Below are positions 24,926-36,549 of a DNA stretch of 64,000 bases, in pieces. Every line of letters starts with the position of its first letter. The first letter of the stretch is position 1. The position numbers and the translations under genes were made by a program. The notes under the pieces are model-generated. The model was given only the letters and a program-made list of their open reading frames with translations. It was not told the DNA's origin and searched no databases. This DNA is from Pholiota molesta (taxonomy: Eukaryota; Basidiomycota; Agaricomycetes; Agaricales; Strophariaceae): the NCBI GenBank assembly GCA_014925825.1, contig JACGCK010000017.1, positions 496,001-560,000 on the forward strand, given 5' to 3'.

Positions 24926-26086
24926 CTACTTTTTCAACTTCTCTGTGAGCTCGGGAACGGCGTCGAAGATATCGGCGACAAGTCCAATATCAGCTACTTG
25001 GAAGATAGGAGCATCGGGGTCCTATGAACATCATAAGGATCAAGTGCTGAGCTGAACATGACGTGTAAATCGTACGGACCTTGTTAATCGCAACAATGAG
25101 TTTCGAGTCTTTCATGCCGGCGAGATGCTGGATGGCGCCAGAAATCCCGAGAGCCATGTAGAGCTCGGGAGCGACGACTTTGCCGGTCTGTCCAACTTGC
25201 AGGGAGTTATCTGCGTACCCAGCGTCCACAGCGGCACGCGAAGCGCCTACGGCAGCACCCAACGCGTCCGCAAGAGGGTATAGAGTCTTCTGGAATGTGT
25301 CAGCATTTTTTAACGCGCGTCCACCAGATACGACGCGCGAAGCAACGCCAAGGTCGGGTCGATCCGACTTCGCAATGGTCGTTTTGATGTGAACGGTCGA
25401 GGGGTCGACGACCTCGACAGGCTCGACGGCCTTGTCTGCTGCGCTCGTATCGTGTTCAGGAGCTGGAGAAAATGCTGTTCCACGGACGGTGAAGAACTTG
25501 ATCGGAATTCCAGCGGGCGCGCGGACAGTAGCGATCGCGTTACCAGCGTAGATGGGGCGGGTAAAAGTGGTGCTGTTGGCGGTGGCGTCGTGTTCGAGGG
25601 AGGTAATATCGGAGACAGTCGGTGCGTTTAGACGCGCGGAGACACGGGGCAGAACCGACTTGGCAAAAGAGGAAGTGGACGAAACGACATGGGTGAATGA
25701 CGAGTTGGAGAGGAGTATTTCGAAAAGTGGCGAAAATGTCTCTGCGAGAGGTTCGGCGTATTGTGGGGAGGTCGAATGAAGCACTGAAGTCACTCCCTTC
25801 AATCTTGAAGTACATGTAGACACGGTAAGTGAGATGGATACGCGAGATAGTGCTGGCAAACGCACTTCTTGGCCTTGTCCACCACGCTTGGCACATGTTC
25901 CGCACTGCCAACCACCAAAGCAGAGACCTCTCCACCAAGCTGCTCAGCAGCTGTTAATGCAGACAAAGAGCCCGAGTCAATGACTCCACCACGGTGCTCG
26001 AGGAAAACAAGGGCGTGGGGCGAGCCCGCGGTCGCGTATGAACGAGCAAATGCCCTCCGACAAAAGATGGAGCTGGTTCGCAACAT
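24926..26086 (-). CDS. Electron transfer flavoprotein subunit alpha, mitochondrial
   Basis: ETF-alpha passes electrons from acyl-CoA and other mitochondrial dehydrogenases to ETF-ubiquinone oxidoreductase. ATG at 26086 starts a presequence rich in Arg and Ser ([18 protein letters not shown]), followed by [11 protein letters not shown] and the N-terminal domain ([13 protein letters not shown]). The central exon carries SRPIYAGN-type sequence ([15 protein letters not shown]). The C-terminal FAD-binding domain has [34 protein letters not shown] and the family signature [19 protein letters not shown] last exon reads [19 protein letters not shown] and ends EKLKK at 24926. Three exons joined by two short introns; the frames join cleanly. 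Confidence 0.95.
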
Positions 26087-27099
26087 CTGAAAGTCATTTA
26101 GCATGGTATGAAAGGAAAGGTTTTTGTATATACGCACTGCGGATATGCTACGTCCTCTTCCGAGTCGATGAACAGGTGAGAGAGAGCGTGCTCGTTGTGG
26201 AAGACGAGCAAGTGCGGAGAGCATTCGTCCGGATCCGGATTTCTCGCGAATCATGTGCTAGAGCATTAATTCTCACGCTTCTTCCAGGCTTCCGTGCCTT
26301 GAGTATGCTTGGAGTACTTATGCCGTGAAGTTGCAAAGAAGGCAGTGACTTTCCGTAATTCTCCTAATCAATCTCATACTTGTCTTAGAAGCGCATGTGA
26401 GATTTCCAGCTTTTTAAGTGGCCAATTGAGGATATAAGTAACTGAAGCGTTTATGTTGCGTTTATGAATTTGCCAATTTGGAAGGAAAAAGGATTTCTAA
26501 AATCGAGAATTCTTACTTAGTTCGGAGTCTATAGAGCACACATCCTCAGAATAGAGTATGGGAAAGAGGGGACGATTCTTGCCATGCCCAATTTCTGTTG
26601 CCAGCGTCTCACACTCAATAATTGCAGTATCTGGCAAGATATTGAGTTCAAAAGGGACTCGCCCAGATAATAGCGGGCACGTAAATATGGGTACGATGAC
26701 GATGGGCAATTCAAGATCTACATATGGTACTGATATGCACAGCTTTAGTGTACATATCGGAGAGTAGGCACGTGTATTTTACAAGTACACCAAAAATTTG
26801 TGTATGTCCCGTAATCTTGAGAGTCTAATCAATCTGATTTTGATTATTTCAACTACACCCACCTACATTACAATCTACAATAAGGAATTCCGTCTATAAG
26901 CCTCACTCGAATGTTCCAAAATCGACTTGGCGCATTGTCGCAGTGCGCGACGCATATGAACGCGAATCTCCCATATTTCCGTATTTAGGAAAAGATTGTG
27001 GCATGTTCACGCGCTCAAGCGCTCAAACCAAGATTTTGACTTCCGACGGAGGCCATTTAAAAACCTCAACCTTTTTACAAGCACCAACGCGTTTCACTC
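26087..27099. other. Divergent spacer, no gene seen
   Basis: About 1 kb between the ETF-alpha start (-) and a plus-strand hypothetical gene. It is AT-rich in parts. Short open frames have no coding character. It should contain both promoters. Confidence 0.45.
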
Positions 27100-28569
27100 A
27101 TGGAAGCTCATTACCAAGATTTCGCCCACCCTCAACGTCGAAAGATGGCGCAGTTCAACAGTATCAATTCCGCTACACGCTCAATGCCTCTAGAACAGTT
27201 ATACGACTTCTCCATTGGAGCATCCGACGCGTTCTATAGCATACCTTATTATCAAAATCATATGTCCCTCGCCGCCCAGTCACAATGGATGTGCCCACCC
27301 TCCGTTGCTCAACCTACACTCAACGCCTTCCACGAAGAGCCGACGCAATACGGTCAGGCCTTTGGGGCCGCGCCAACGCAGGCAGGCTCGTCACACTCAG
27401 ATTCGACCGTCGTCGCGTCACCAGAACTGCAAGAATGTAACAGCTTCTTGGACGACAACTACAAAAATCCAATAATGTCGACGATGCCACTGCAGGGGCA
27501 GTTCCCCGACGCGAACGTCAACGCCTGTGGCACGCTTTCTATGGCGACCTCGAGCCAGCCACCTGTAGGGTACTTTCTGTGCTCTCTAATATCTACTTCC
27601 CCCGACTCCGCTCCTGTTGCTCCTAGCTATGAGGATCAGGATCAGGGCGCTCTATCAAGCCAGTCACCTAGAGAGGTTTTAGTACGTGATACCGATAATC
27701 TCTTCCACCTCAAGGTGCTCACAATTTGGACGCCTCATAGACTACCGCGACGAACAATCGGATAGAACAACGGCATACAATACCAGGTGTCGACATAGAC
27801 CCGAATCCGATAGAGTGGCTGAACAAGACGCAAGAAAAGGTGAGTTTGGCCTCGCGTGCATCAAGATGTTCAGACTGTACTCATTGACCTGTTTACATGA
27901 TATAGATGCTACTTAGCGCAGCTAATCGTGGCACCAATACTACAAGCGCTCCCTCTGACGCCCGAGAACACCTCAATGTGCCCGTTTTCGACCTCAGTCG
28001 AATTGATGCGTGTTACTCCATCCCGCTCGGGTCGATAGATCAGGCAACACAGCTCCCTCGCCCAGTATCTCTGAACAGCTGCTTGCAGGGACATGTCGCC
28101 AATCCTAATGAATTCGTATTCGATGGGTGGGACCCTGGGTTCTTCACGTTATACATGGTCGTGAGTGAATTTCACGTTCATATCATCGCTAATCTGTTTC
28201 GACTAACCTTGATTCGGGATCAGTACAATGAACAGCAAAAGAAACCAAAGGTCGTCCGGATTGCGACTGAGCTGGAGGACGGTCGCAAAATGAGAAAGGT
28301 GCATCTCGCCTATCTGATTGCACGGGAATACGCCAAGATGGTATGTATCTTCTATCACCCTTTCTCTTTACATTTATTAACTGCTAGCTACACAGCAATT
28401 GGAGCTCGAACTCAAGGCATTTCCGCTGTTTATGAATTCAGCATACACTTATGCTGGCGAGTGTAGTCGCGTCGATTTCAATCGTATTAAAATTACGCAT
28501 ATTGAGATCGACAGGACATCTTCTATAGGGTATCCAAATATAGTTATTGGGTACTCAGCGACTCGTTGA
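27100..28569 (+). CDS. Hypothetical multi-exon protein
   Basis: I do not recognise this protein. Reading from ATG 27100, exon 1 encodes a Gln/Ser/Pro-rich, low-complexity region (MEAHYQDFAHPQRRKMAQFN ... SHSDSTVVASPELQECN). A short exon includes PGVDIDPNPIEWLNKTQEK (to about 27840), and the next begins MLLSAANRGTNTTSAP and ends DGWDPGFFTLYMV. A basic exon follows (QQKKPKVVRIATELEDGRKM, RKVHLAYLIAREYAKM) and a last exon reads LELELKAFPLFMNSAYTYAG ... VIGYSATR, stop 28567-28569. The acidic/Gln-rich start and the basic helix-like middle would suit a nuclear protein, but that is only an impression. Four or five exons; the junction near 27685-27730 is the least certain. Confidence 0.55.
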
Positions 28570-29540
28570 GTACTATTTTTTCCCTGTTCTACTGTTTTTC
28601 GTTCTCTTGCTCGAGGTTCATTTTAACTATCATACTTATGATATGTGTAAATCTATCACACCAATATCACACTCTATATTCGAATACCTCTACAGCGCAT
28701 TATCCTGCAGGCTGTTATGCCTCAAAGCCAACACGGAGCGACCTTACCAGCTTGTTACCAGCCTGGGGGCCAACGCGTGCGTTTCGCGCATCACCGCGAC
28801 CCACGCTTTGCCCACGCCACGCCACTTCCATATCGGGTTCCGCACCTGCGGTACCGTAATATGATTGGCACTGGCACAAGCGTTATCACAACACTCGTCG
28901 TAGAAATCTACAATGCTTGCCAAAGCTTGCACTGCTTTAGCGCGCACCTTGCTCTGCTTGTCCCATGATCTTTCTCATCGAGGAGGTGGGGTGCGTTTTG
29001 GCGACCAAATGACTCGACTCAGGACTGAGTCGACTGCATGAAATTTCGCAGTCCGCGCACACCCGGCAACATCGGGATCGACGCCTACGGAAGTGCCTGA
29101 GGACTTCCGAAGCACAGCAAAAGCACAGCACGGGAGAACTGCGGTGAGTCACCTTCATCATCCGTGCCAAGCCCTCATGTTGGTGAACCTTGCACGATCG
29201 AAAGGCCGCAGCCTGCGGAACGCGTGGTTATTATGGTCCGTTCGAATGTTCACCTTTGCACATCCATGATAACTTGCTGCCTCCGTATCTGCCGCAACCT
29301 GCGCACAGCTCGAAGGTCAAACGAGTCATTTTCCAGCCTCGGTAGAGGTATCCGTCCATCCGCAATGAGGAGCCGCAGTCGGCGGACGCGTAGCGTCGCG
29401 TGCAGTTTCATCCAGTCTCGAACGCTATAAAAGCAGACCAACAGACGCGTTTTTAGGACAACACAATCTTACAGAAACTCCAAAGCCAACGCACATAACG
29501 CACAATCCTCACCTTATCCACACCACACAAACAAACAACT
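28570..29540. promoter_or_regulatory. Intergenic with TATA box at 29426-29433
   Basis: No convincing gene in 28570-29400. TATAAAAG at 29426-29433 lies about 115 bp upstream of the ATG at 29541, followed by a CA-rich leader typical of a highly expressed fungal 5' UTR. Confidence 0.6.
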
Positions 29541-29885
29541 ATGAGCACCACCACCACCAGTACCACCTCCAGCACCTCCTCTCTCCTCATGACTACTAAA
29601 TCCCGCCAGACCACCCCCAAAGACTACGAGTCCGCCTTCGGCCGCCTGTCGTCACAATACGGCTTCGGGGGCAGCGTCCCCTCTCTTCCCCGGAAGACCA
29701 CGAAATCCACCAAGCCGACATCGCAGACCCCCAAGTCGTCGGTGACCACCACCCAATCCAAATCAACAACATCATCATCATCATCATCCAGAACGCAACC
29801 GGAAAAGGATTATCAGTCCGCTTTTGGACAGCTGTCTTCGAGTTACGGCTTTGGCGGTGGTTTCTCGGTGCCCACCAGGCAGTAG
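29541..29885 (+). CDS. Small Ser/Thr-rich protein with duplicated DYxSAFGxLSSxYGFGG motif
   Basis: Single-exon, 114 residues. It is built of two copies of a motif, KDYESAFGRLSSQYGFGG at about residues 27-44 and KDYQSAFGQLSSSYGFGG at about 89-106. Long Thr/Ser runs and a Lys/Thr/Ser linker separate and precede them (poly-Thr near the start, TSSSSSS in the middle). No signal peptide or membrane segment is visible. The strong TATA box and CA-rich leader suggest an inducible or abundant transcript. I cannot assign a function; it looks like a disordered adaptor with two identical short binding modules. Confidence 0.7.
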   Translation: MSTTTTSTTSSTSSLLMTTKSRQTTPKDYESAFGRLSSQYGFGGSVPSLPRKTTKSTKPTSQTPKSSVTTTQSKSTTSSSSSSRTQPEKDYQSAFGQLSSSYGFGGGFSVPTRQ

Positions 29886-30606
29886 GCGGCGCGGAAAGCG
29901 TTTTGCAGATAAAATTATAGAAGCTTCCAGGTAACAATCCACTGTCTAGCTCGGTTTAGGGATAATCGGATGTTGACGCTCTCCCTTTCTGTTAGCTTTT
30001 CGGCTGGCGCTAGTAATCACTACCGACACTACTTAATCATGGATGGTCTGAAAATTGGGGACGAGGGCTTGGCCTTCAATTAGATTACTGGTTTATATAT
30101 TACTTGCTTGCATTCTATAATACTCTTAGCACTCTACTTCTATCATTATATTGCTTGCTACTAGTCGTTTGACCCAGCTCATCTCAGTCACCGAAGGCAA
30201 GAAAAGCCTGAGACCGAGCGCTAATAATTAGCGCCCATCACACCCCAACCCAAACTACAAGCCCAAGCTCCACTCCCAACCTCACCACGGTAGATCCAGT
30301 CAGTCAACCTAGACCGCAGACGGACCTAGGTCGCCCCCGCCCTCCGCCCGTCTCACTGCCCTCTTTGTCGCCGCTGCCCCTCTTCCAGGCCGGGTGGTCA
30401 CATGCGCCTGGGCCTGTCGCACATCTATGTTTAGCACAACAACACTGACCTGCCTCTCCTCTCCCCATACTCCACATCCCATAGGGAACCACCGCATTCC
30501 ACCCAGCACCTCTGAGCCCAACTGCCCCCCGCGAACCTACACAGCTGACGCTCCCCCGAAGCTCACACCCAAACCACCACCGCACCCTCGTCCCTGGGCC
30601 TGAATC
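29886..30606. other. Intergenic, C-rich leader region
   Basis: No gene seen. The right half (30230-30606) is strongly C-rich and pyrimidine-biased on the plus strand, as expected for a promoter and 5' UTR of the following gene. The apparent open frames on the other strand are a by-product of this composition. Confidence 0.45.
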
Positions 30607-31160
30607 ATGGTAGAGACACCCCCCGTCCTGCCCGCCCCAGCCAGTGAGTGCCCTCCCACTCCACCCCACACACACAGTCCCGGATCTCCTTCCCCCACTC
30701 CTTAACTCACACACCACTACACAGTCAAAGTCGGCGGCAGACGCCTCTCCCTCTCCACGAAGCACAAAGCCCCCCCGCTACAGCAGACGTACGTCCTTAC
30801 CTCCCCGCATCCCCTACTACACAATCCCGCAAAGAACGCTCGCTAACACGCCAGCGCATTGACAGGGATCCCAGCCCGCCGCACAGTGAGGTCACTAGCC
30901 AAGAGCCCCCGGATTACCCCCGCCCCGCCCCGCCAACCGCCCACGACGGGAACGACACCGAGAACGCCCCGCCGCAGCGGAACCACCAGCACAACACCAA
31001 CGAGGAGCCGCCGAAGAAGGAGCGGAACGAGAAGAAGATGCTGGAGCGCGAGGCCAGGAAGGCCGAGATGACACGGCCCACCCGGGATAACGTCGGCGGC
31101 AAAGACTATGGCATAGGGATGAGAATCCGCCAGCCTTCGGGCAAGGCGCTAGGCGTTTGA
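30607..31160 (+). CDS. Small DAP-like (death-associated protein 1-like) hydrophilic protein
   Basis: Exon 1 from ATG 30607 reads MVETPPVLPAPA, with donor A|GTGAGT. Exon 2 reads IKVGGRRLSLSTKHKAPPLQ (after ACACAG), and a third exon runs from about 30860 to TGA at 31158-31160. The last exon is highly charged (EEPPKKERNEKKMLEREARK) and ends NVGGKDYGIGMRIRQPSGKA LGV. The N-terminal PAxKxGGxR pattern and the conserved GxRIxQPxGKAL ending resemble the DAP1 family, small disordered proteins linked to autophagy control in animals. Similarity is motif-level only. Convergent with the eL28 gene, 273 bp apart. Confidence 0.6.
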
Positions 31161-31433
31161 GACACTTGCAAGGATAGTCCCTTTTGTCATGTAGGTCTGG
31201 TGTACGATATTCGCCGTTGTGATTGATCTCTTTCTGTAATTGTAGTTGTGACAATGAATTCTGAATCATGTTCGTGTTGAAGTAACGCAATTTGCGCTTG
31301 CTATCGCTTTCAACCTACCTCGGAAAAAGAAAAATCAAGACGCAAACATGTGGTTGGCTGCATAAGTATATTGCATGTGCATGGGCCATATCTGCGTATA
31401 GAGAACAAATGAAATGGAAGTACAACACAGAAA

Positions 31434-32413
31434 TCATGCGAGGAATTCGGCAGCCTTCTTGCCACGAATCTTCTTGGCGGGTGTGGGCTTGGGTTCCCGT
31501 TGAGCGGCGATGAGAGCAGATACACGGGCAAGGGTGGCCTATCGAAAACGATAGGGTCAGAATGACAGAATAAACGTTGATGGAACCATATAAAAGAGGG
31601 TTTTAAAAAGGGTTAAAGAGAGAAAATAAATGACGAATGTCATCGCCAACGAGTCGGACAGCCGCGTAGAGAAACGAACGGTGGCCGATAGCGACGAGGC
31701 GAAGTTTCCATTGAGGTTTGATCGGTCCCAACAGATTGTGTTTATATTGCAAACGTGTCCACGCCCTTCCTTCAATTACTTTGCAGTAGTTCCAGAGGGT
31801 TCTAACGAGATTGCGTTGTTCCAAAATAATTCCAGGGTGAAGCGATAACCGAGAAGAGACAAAGGCAAGAAAGAAACATGCGGTAGGGGGATTACTCACA
31901 GCGCGGAGGTCAGGCCTGTATCCACGCTTGGCGGGGGCGGCGGCGATTCCGAGCGCGCGGCGGGCGCCAGAGCGGGGGCGGATGGCGGTGGTGGCGACAC
32001 CAGAGGCGACAGCATGGGGGGAGGCCTTGACCTTGCGGGTCTTGATCTTGATGCTTCCGCCCTCGTCCTCAACGTTGATGACCTACAACCACAATTGACG
32101 TCAGACCAAGTCCAACTTTGAGATGCGCATCTCGAAGTACCTTGGAGTTGGCCAGGCCAGAGTATTTGAAAGAGTTGACGTTGAGGAGGTTGCCCTGGAA
32201 GGACAGGTTCAGCATGCCACCGGGCTGCGGTCAAGAAATACGACGACGCACGGGCTCCCTCGAGAACACGGGGCCCTCGGGAACTCGCTTCACGAGGAAG
32301 GAGTTGTTATGCTAGACAAGACAACTGCTACGTCAGGATCGGCGGCAGCACGGGGGCTGAGGAGGAGCATGCAGACATACGCGGAGAAGGAGCCACTGGA
32401 GGTCGTTTGACAT
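31434..32413 (-). CDS. 60S ribosomal protein eL28
   Basis: Component of the large ribosomal subunit. Exon 1 starts at ATG 32413 (MSNDLQWLLLR), then HNNSFLVKRVPEGPVFSREP, GNLLNVNSFKYSGLANSK, a long exon VINVEDEGGSIKIKTRKVKA ... AIRPRSGARRALG, and a last exon ATLARVSALIAAQREPKP ... KIRGKKAAEFLA with stop at 31434-31436. The DLQW start, SFLVKR block and FKYSGLAN block are diagnostic of eL28. At least four introns with normal splice sites, and high intron density near the 5' end, as usual for fungal ribosomal protein genes. Predicted length about 140 residues. Confidence 0.93.
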
Positions 32414-32621
32414 TTTGAGGGATTTTGTGAGGAACGGGCGCGACGACGAGCACACCCCCATCCTAATCCGTCCGGTGGCTGATCCAACTGTACAGCTGGC
32501 CTTTGGTCAATACGGCCAAACAACTCTCGGTCCGCATCCCGGCGCCTATTACTTTGTGCAACTTGGACTCTTCAGCTTGTTGAGCAAAGCACTTCACGAA
32601 TAATTTACTGAGCCTATGGAA

Positions 32622-33267
32622 TTATAGCTTCGCCACTTTCTCGACACCCTTCTCCGGCACGTACAGCTTCCGCAGCCCGTCTTTCGTCTCCTGCGCCATT
32701 GCTGTGCTCTTCCGCGACGCGCTGCCGACAAACACATGCGTGTATCCGCCGACCGCCGCCGGCGCCTCCTCCCCCTGTGCGAACACCCCGACCTCGTAGG
32801 ATACGGAGCTGTTCCCCAGCTTGTTGACGCGCAGGCCGAGGTCCAGGACTTGCGGGAAGCCGAGGGGCGCGAAGAACTGGGTGGCTTCTGTTAGCGTCTG
32901 AATCGCGTCATGTGTAATTCGAGGATGGGAAGGCACGTACTTGGCAGTACGACGACACTACGAGCCCGATGAGAGGGGACGATCTGGGGTCGAGCCCGCA
33001 CTGCTCGATGAGGTAGGTGTTGACGATGGAGTCGAAGAGGTGGTAGTACACCGCGTTGTTCATATGCGAGTACTGGTCGTTATCGCTCCTGCGAATGGCC
33101 AAGGTGGAATGGGTCGGTCATGGGACGATTCGCAGCAGCGCAATGGAAGACAGGTCAGCATTTGGCTCACATGCGATTGCGGGAAAGCTCACCGACCATC
33201 GCGTGCGGTATGTCAGGAAGTAGACGTAGTCGGATCGAACTCTGCTTTTGAGGCTAGGTTCGGTCAT
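32622..33267 (-). CDS. Hotdog-fold acyl-CoA thioesterase (4HBT family)
   Basis: Likely hydrolyses acyl-CoA thioesters. Exon 1 from ATG 33267: MTEPSLKSRVRSDYVYFLTY RTR. It joins, through a donor inside the TGG codon, to the catalytic exon with WSDNDQYSHMNNAVYYHLFD; the conserved D-x-x-x-H-x-x-N pattern of 4HBT enzymes is present. The last exon covers FFAPLGFPQVLDLGLRVNKL, YEVGVFAQG and GGYTHVFVGSASRKS, ending at 32622. About 170 residues, the usual size. No targeting signal is obvious. Confidence 0.88.
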
Positions 33268-33916
33268 GTTGTGTTCAACTTTGTCGGTCCCTTCTCACTA
33301 GCACTGCTGGAATACTGAGAGCCCAACGAATCACGATATGTTGAAGCCCGACGCCTCCTTGAACTTGAATTGAAGCCTTGAAGCAATCTTGAAGGTCAAA
33401 GGACGCCGGTTATTAGGCTCCCCGACCGAACGACAACACATGTATTTGGCGGCCCGGAGTACGAACCAAACATAGACCTACAACCGTACTCGGAATGTGC
33501 AAGCTGTTGTACAATTGAGTTTAACAATTCTTGTGCACTGTCGCCAACTTGGGCTTGAGCGATCGTCTTGAAGTGCTCTTGCGTTCTTGTGCTCTTGCTT
33601 TTCCAAGACTCATACCACCGCAATTGTTTCTGGAATTGTGTCGAGCGCTACGTGTTGCTCATCTCGCCTGTCGCAAGTCTCAGATACTGATCGACTCGCG
33701 GACCTATGACTAAATCCTGAACGCCTTTGCGTCCTGCGGCTGAAACGCATATGACGATGACCAAAGTGCTTGTCTTTAATAGGAGACTCTGTATCTGGAA
33801 CTTTAACTGCGGATCTGCATCAAGAAACCACCATACTCACTGCAAACCGTAAAGCTCAGCCTCAAGTAAACCACAGGTTCAACCATCGTTTCGTGATTCG
33901 CAAACCCTCCGTGATC
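33268..33916. other. Divergent spacer, no gene seen
   Basis: Between the thioesterase start (-) and the carboxylesterase start (+). No repeat or RNA gene recognised. Confidence 0.4.
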
Positions 33917-36447
33917 ATGAAAGTTTTATGGTTAGCCACCTTGCAAATACTCCTGACAGTAGCGTCGCCAGTGGAGCGCGATGATTCGTCAGGACCGACT
34001 GTAGCACTTGACTCGGCCACGGTTACGGGCATCAATCAAGGTGCCCTGTCCAAATTCCTAGGGATCCCGTTCGCCGTTCCCCCGTACGTCCCATGTTCGT
34101 GGATATCGACCGCGCATCGCCTCACCATACCACCCCGTTCGTCATCAGCGTCGGTCCCCTTCGATTCAGCCTCCCCCAAGCGCTCACGTCGTACAACGGA
34201 TCGATCAACGGCACCTCGTACGGGGCATCGTGCATGCAGCAGAGTGCGCCGTTTCCGGTATCCTTGCGCGATATCTTCGGCAAGAGCATCCCTTCCATCC
34301 CTGCCGCTAATGGTGGAAACAACACGAACTCGTCAGGCCCGCCGCAGAGTGAAGATTGTAAGACCTCTTTAATGGTTGGGCTGTGCTTATCCGCTCACCT
34401 AGCGAGTCGTTGGCAGGCCTTACTATCAATGTGATCAAGCCGTCCAATGTTTCTGCGGATTCCAGACTTCCGGTCGTGGTGGTGCGCATGAAGCCTGATT
34501 TTTTTGCCGCTCGGTCAGTCTTGACAACCAATTATGGCCTCACAGTGGATCTTCGGAGGTAAGCACAGACTCCATGAATGAACTTTCCTTCGTTATTCAC
34601 AAAGATCCAAGGTGGCTTCGAACGTGGGAGTGCAGAAGCGTCAGTCGAGCGAACAGAATCCTGGAACCCTCCCTTGACATCTTGAACTTCCAGATACGAC
34701 GATCAAGCGACGCGGATAGTTAATCAGTCCATGGCACTTGGAAAGCCTGTCATCTACGCTGCTATGAACTACAGGTACGCATTGTCACCGTTATTCCTGT
34801 GGCTGATGTACGACGTGACGTGTATTGGGTCCGCAGGGTTTCTGGTGAATAAAAATTGTTCGAAATCGAGCGGTGGCTAATTGATTTGTTTCCAAAGCAT
34901 GGGGTTTCCTTGCAAGCCAGGAAGTTAAAAATGCAAGTCTCGGAAACATGGGGCTCGTCGATCGTGAGTGCTCCATACATTTCTTCCTTCACCTCATGTG
35001 CATGTCAATTGACATGAAGTTTGTAGAACGCGTGGCGCTTCAATGGGTGCAAAAATATATTCATCTATTCGGAGGTGATAACACAAAGGTCACACTGTAA
35101 GTTGTTGCGGGCGAAGGATAAAGCTCTAGAATTATCATGTACTGAACACATGAACTCAACAGCTGGGGCCAATCTGCAGGCTCCATTTCCGTTTCCCTGC
35201 AGATGCTTGCGTATGGAGGGAACTCGTCTTCTGGCCTGTTCCAAGGCGCGTTCATGCAGTCAGGCGCACCAATACCGGTGGGGAATATAACGGGAGGTCA
35301 GGTAAGCTCACACCTTGGCCTTCGCAATTTTTGTGGTATCAGATTAAGTGCGAGGACTTACGGTTTGGTTTTGGAATCTGAAGATATATTATGACTCTCT
35401 CGTAAACCAAACCAACTGCGCAAGTTCGAACGATACGCTGTCTTGTCTGCGTTCGGTGCCATCCGATAAATTGCAGGCGGCGGTGAATAATACGCCCAAC
35501 TACTTCTCTTACCAGGTAAAATTTAATCTACATATTACGCAACCCTGACTTTACCTCGTTTTCAGGCTTTATCTTTGGCATGGGCTCCCCGCGCGGACGG
35601 TGTATTCTTGCCAGATAATCCTCAAAAGCTCGTGCAACAGGGCAAGGTGATGAACATACCAATAGTCTCAGGTAACGTCTCCCATTTAATATGCGCATAC
35701 CATCTTTCAAACCCGGGGCTGATTGACATTCTCATAGGCAGCGTCGACGATGAAGGGACGCTGTTCTCGCTTTCCAGCAGAAACGTGACAACGGAGCAAG
35801 AGTTCGAGCAGTATGTCAGCTCCGTCTTCATCCCCGGCGCCTCCTCCAGCGAGCTCGCGCCACTTTGGTCATATTACCCGTCCGACCCAACTGACGGCTC
35901 TCCGTTCAACACATCGGTCTTGAACGAAATAACGCCGCAGTACAAGCGCATTGCTGCATTCCAGGGCGACGTTGTGTTCCAGGCGCCGAGAAGGTGGTTC
36001 TTGGAGCATTTGTCGGGAAAGCAGAAGCTGTGGTCTTACTGTAAGCTCCTCTCTTTCTTCCGAGGTCTTGACGATCCTGAACTCATCGCGGAATATTTGA
36101 TACCAGTGAGCCACCGTCGTAAATTGACGCCCGTCATTGGGTCGGTGAGTTTTCTACAGGCAAATTGGCGCAGAAATCTACGCTTACACGCCGCGCCATA
36201 GTATCACTCCTCAGACCTTGCGACCCACCTGCTTGATGACAATCTCATCCAATTCGCGTACAACCTCAATCCCAACTTGGAGACCACTAACGAAAGCTTT
36301 CCTGAATGGCCGGAATACACAACAGCGTCCCCGTCATTGTACACATTCCCGATTTTGAAGAGTGAGGATAATTTCGTTTCGAACGATACTTATAGGGAGG
36401 ATCCGATGCGGTATTTGATGAATATCTCTCTTCTGTATCCTTTGTAG
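33917..36447 (+). CDS. Secreted type-B carboxylesterase/lipase
   Basis: Alpha/beta-hydrolase of the type-B carboxylesterase family. ATG 33917 gives a signal peptide (MKVLWLATLQILLTVASPVE). The usual N-terminal sequence follows (GINQGALSKFLGIPFAVPP). The nucleophile elbow reads WGQSAGSISV at about 35162-35195, GQSAG instead of the more common GESAG. FMQSGAPIPVGN comes next. Later exons include YHSSDLATHLLDD (about 36200), which should supply the catalytic His, and a C-terminus ending MNISLLYPL at 36447. At least eight short introns interrupt the gene, so exon limits are approximate. About 530 residues expected. The substrate cannot be told from sequence. Confidence 0.85.
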
Positions 36448-36549
36448 GAATAGTCATTCCAGTGGCCGGACCCAGAAATCACATAATTGATCTCGTAGAG
36501 GCAGCCCGAACACATATTGCATATTTACAACAATAATCATGATCGGCTT

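Noticed and set aside
28717..28968. Small plus-strand frame between the hypothetical gene and the Ser/Thr-rich gene
   Set aside because: The opposite strand is open over the same stretch and neither shows splice sites, domains or a promoter.
30304..30765. Minus-strand 153-residue frame upstream of the DAP-like gene
   Set aside because: A Gly/Arg/Val-rich by-product of the C-rich leader; no splice or domain support.
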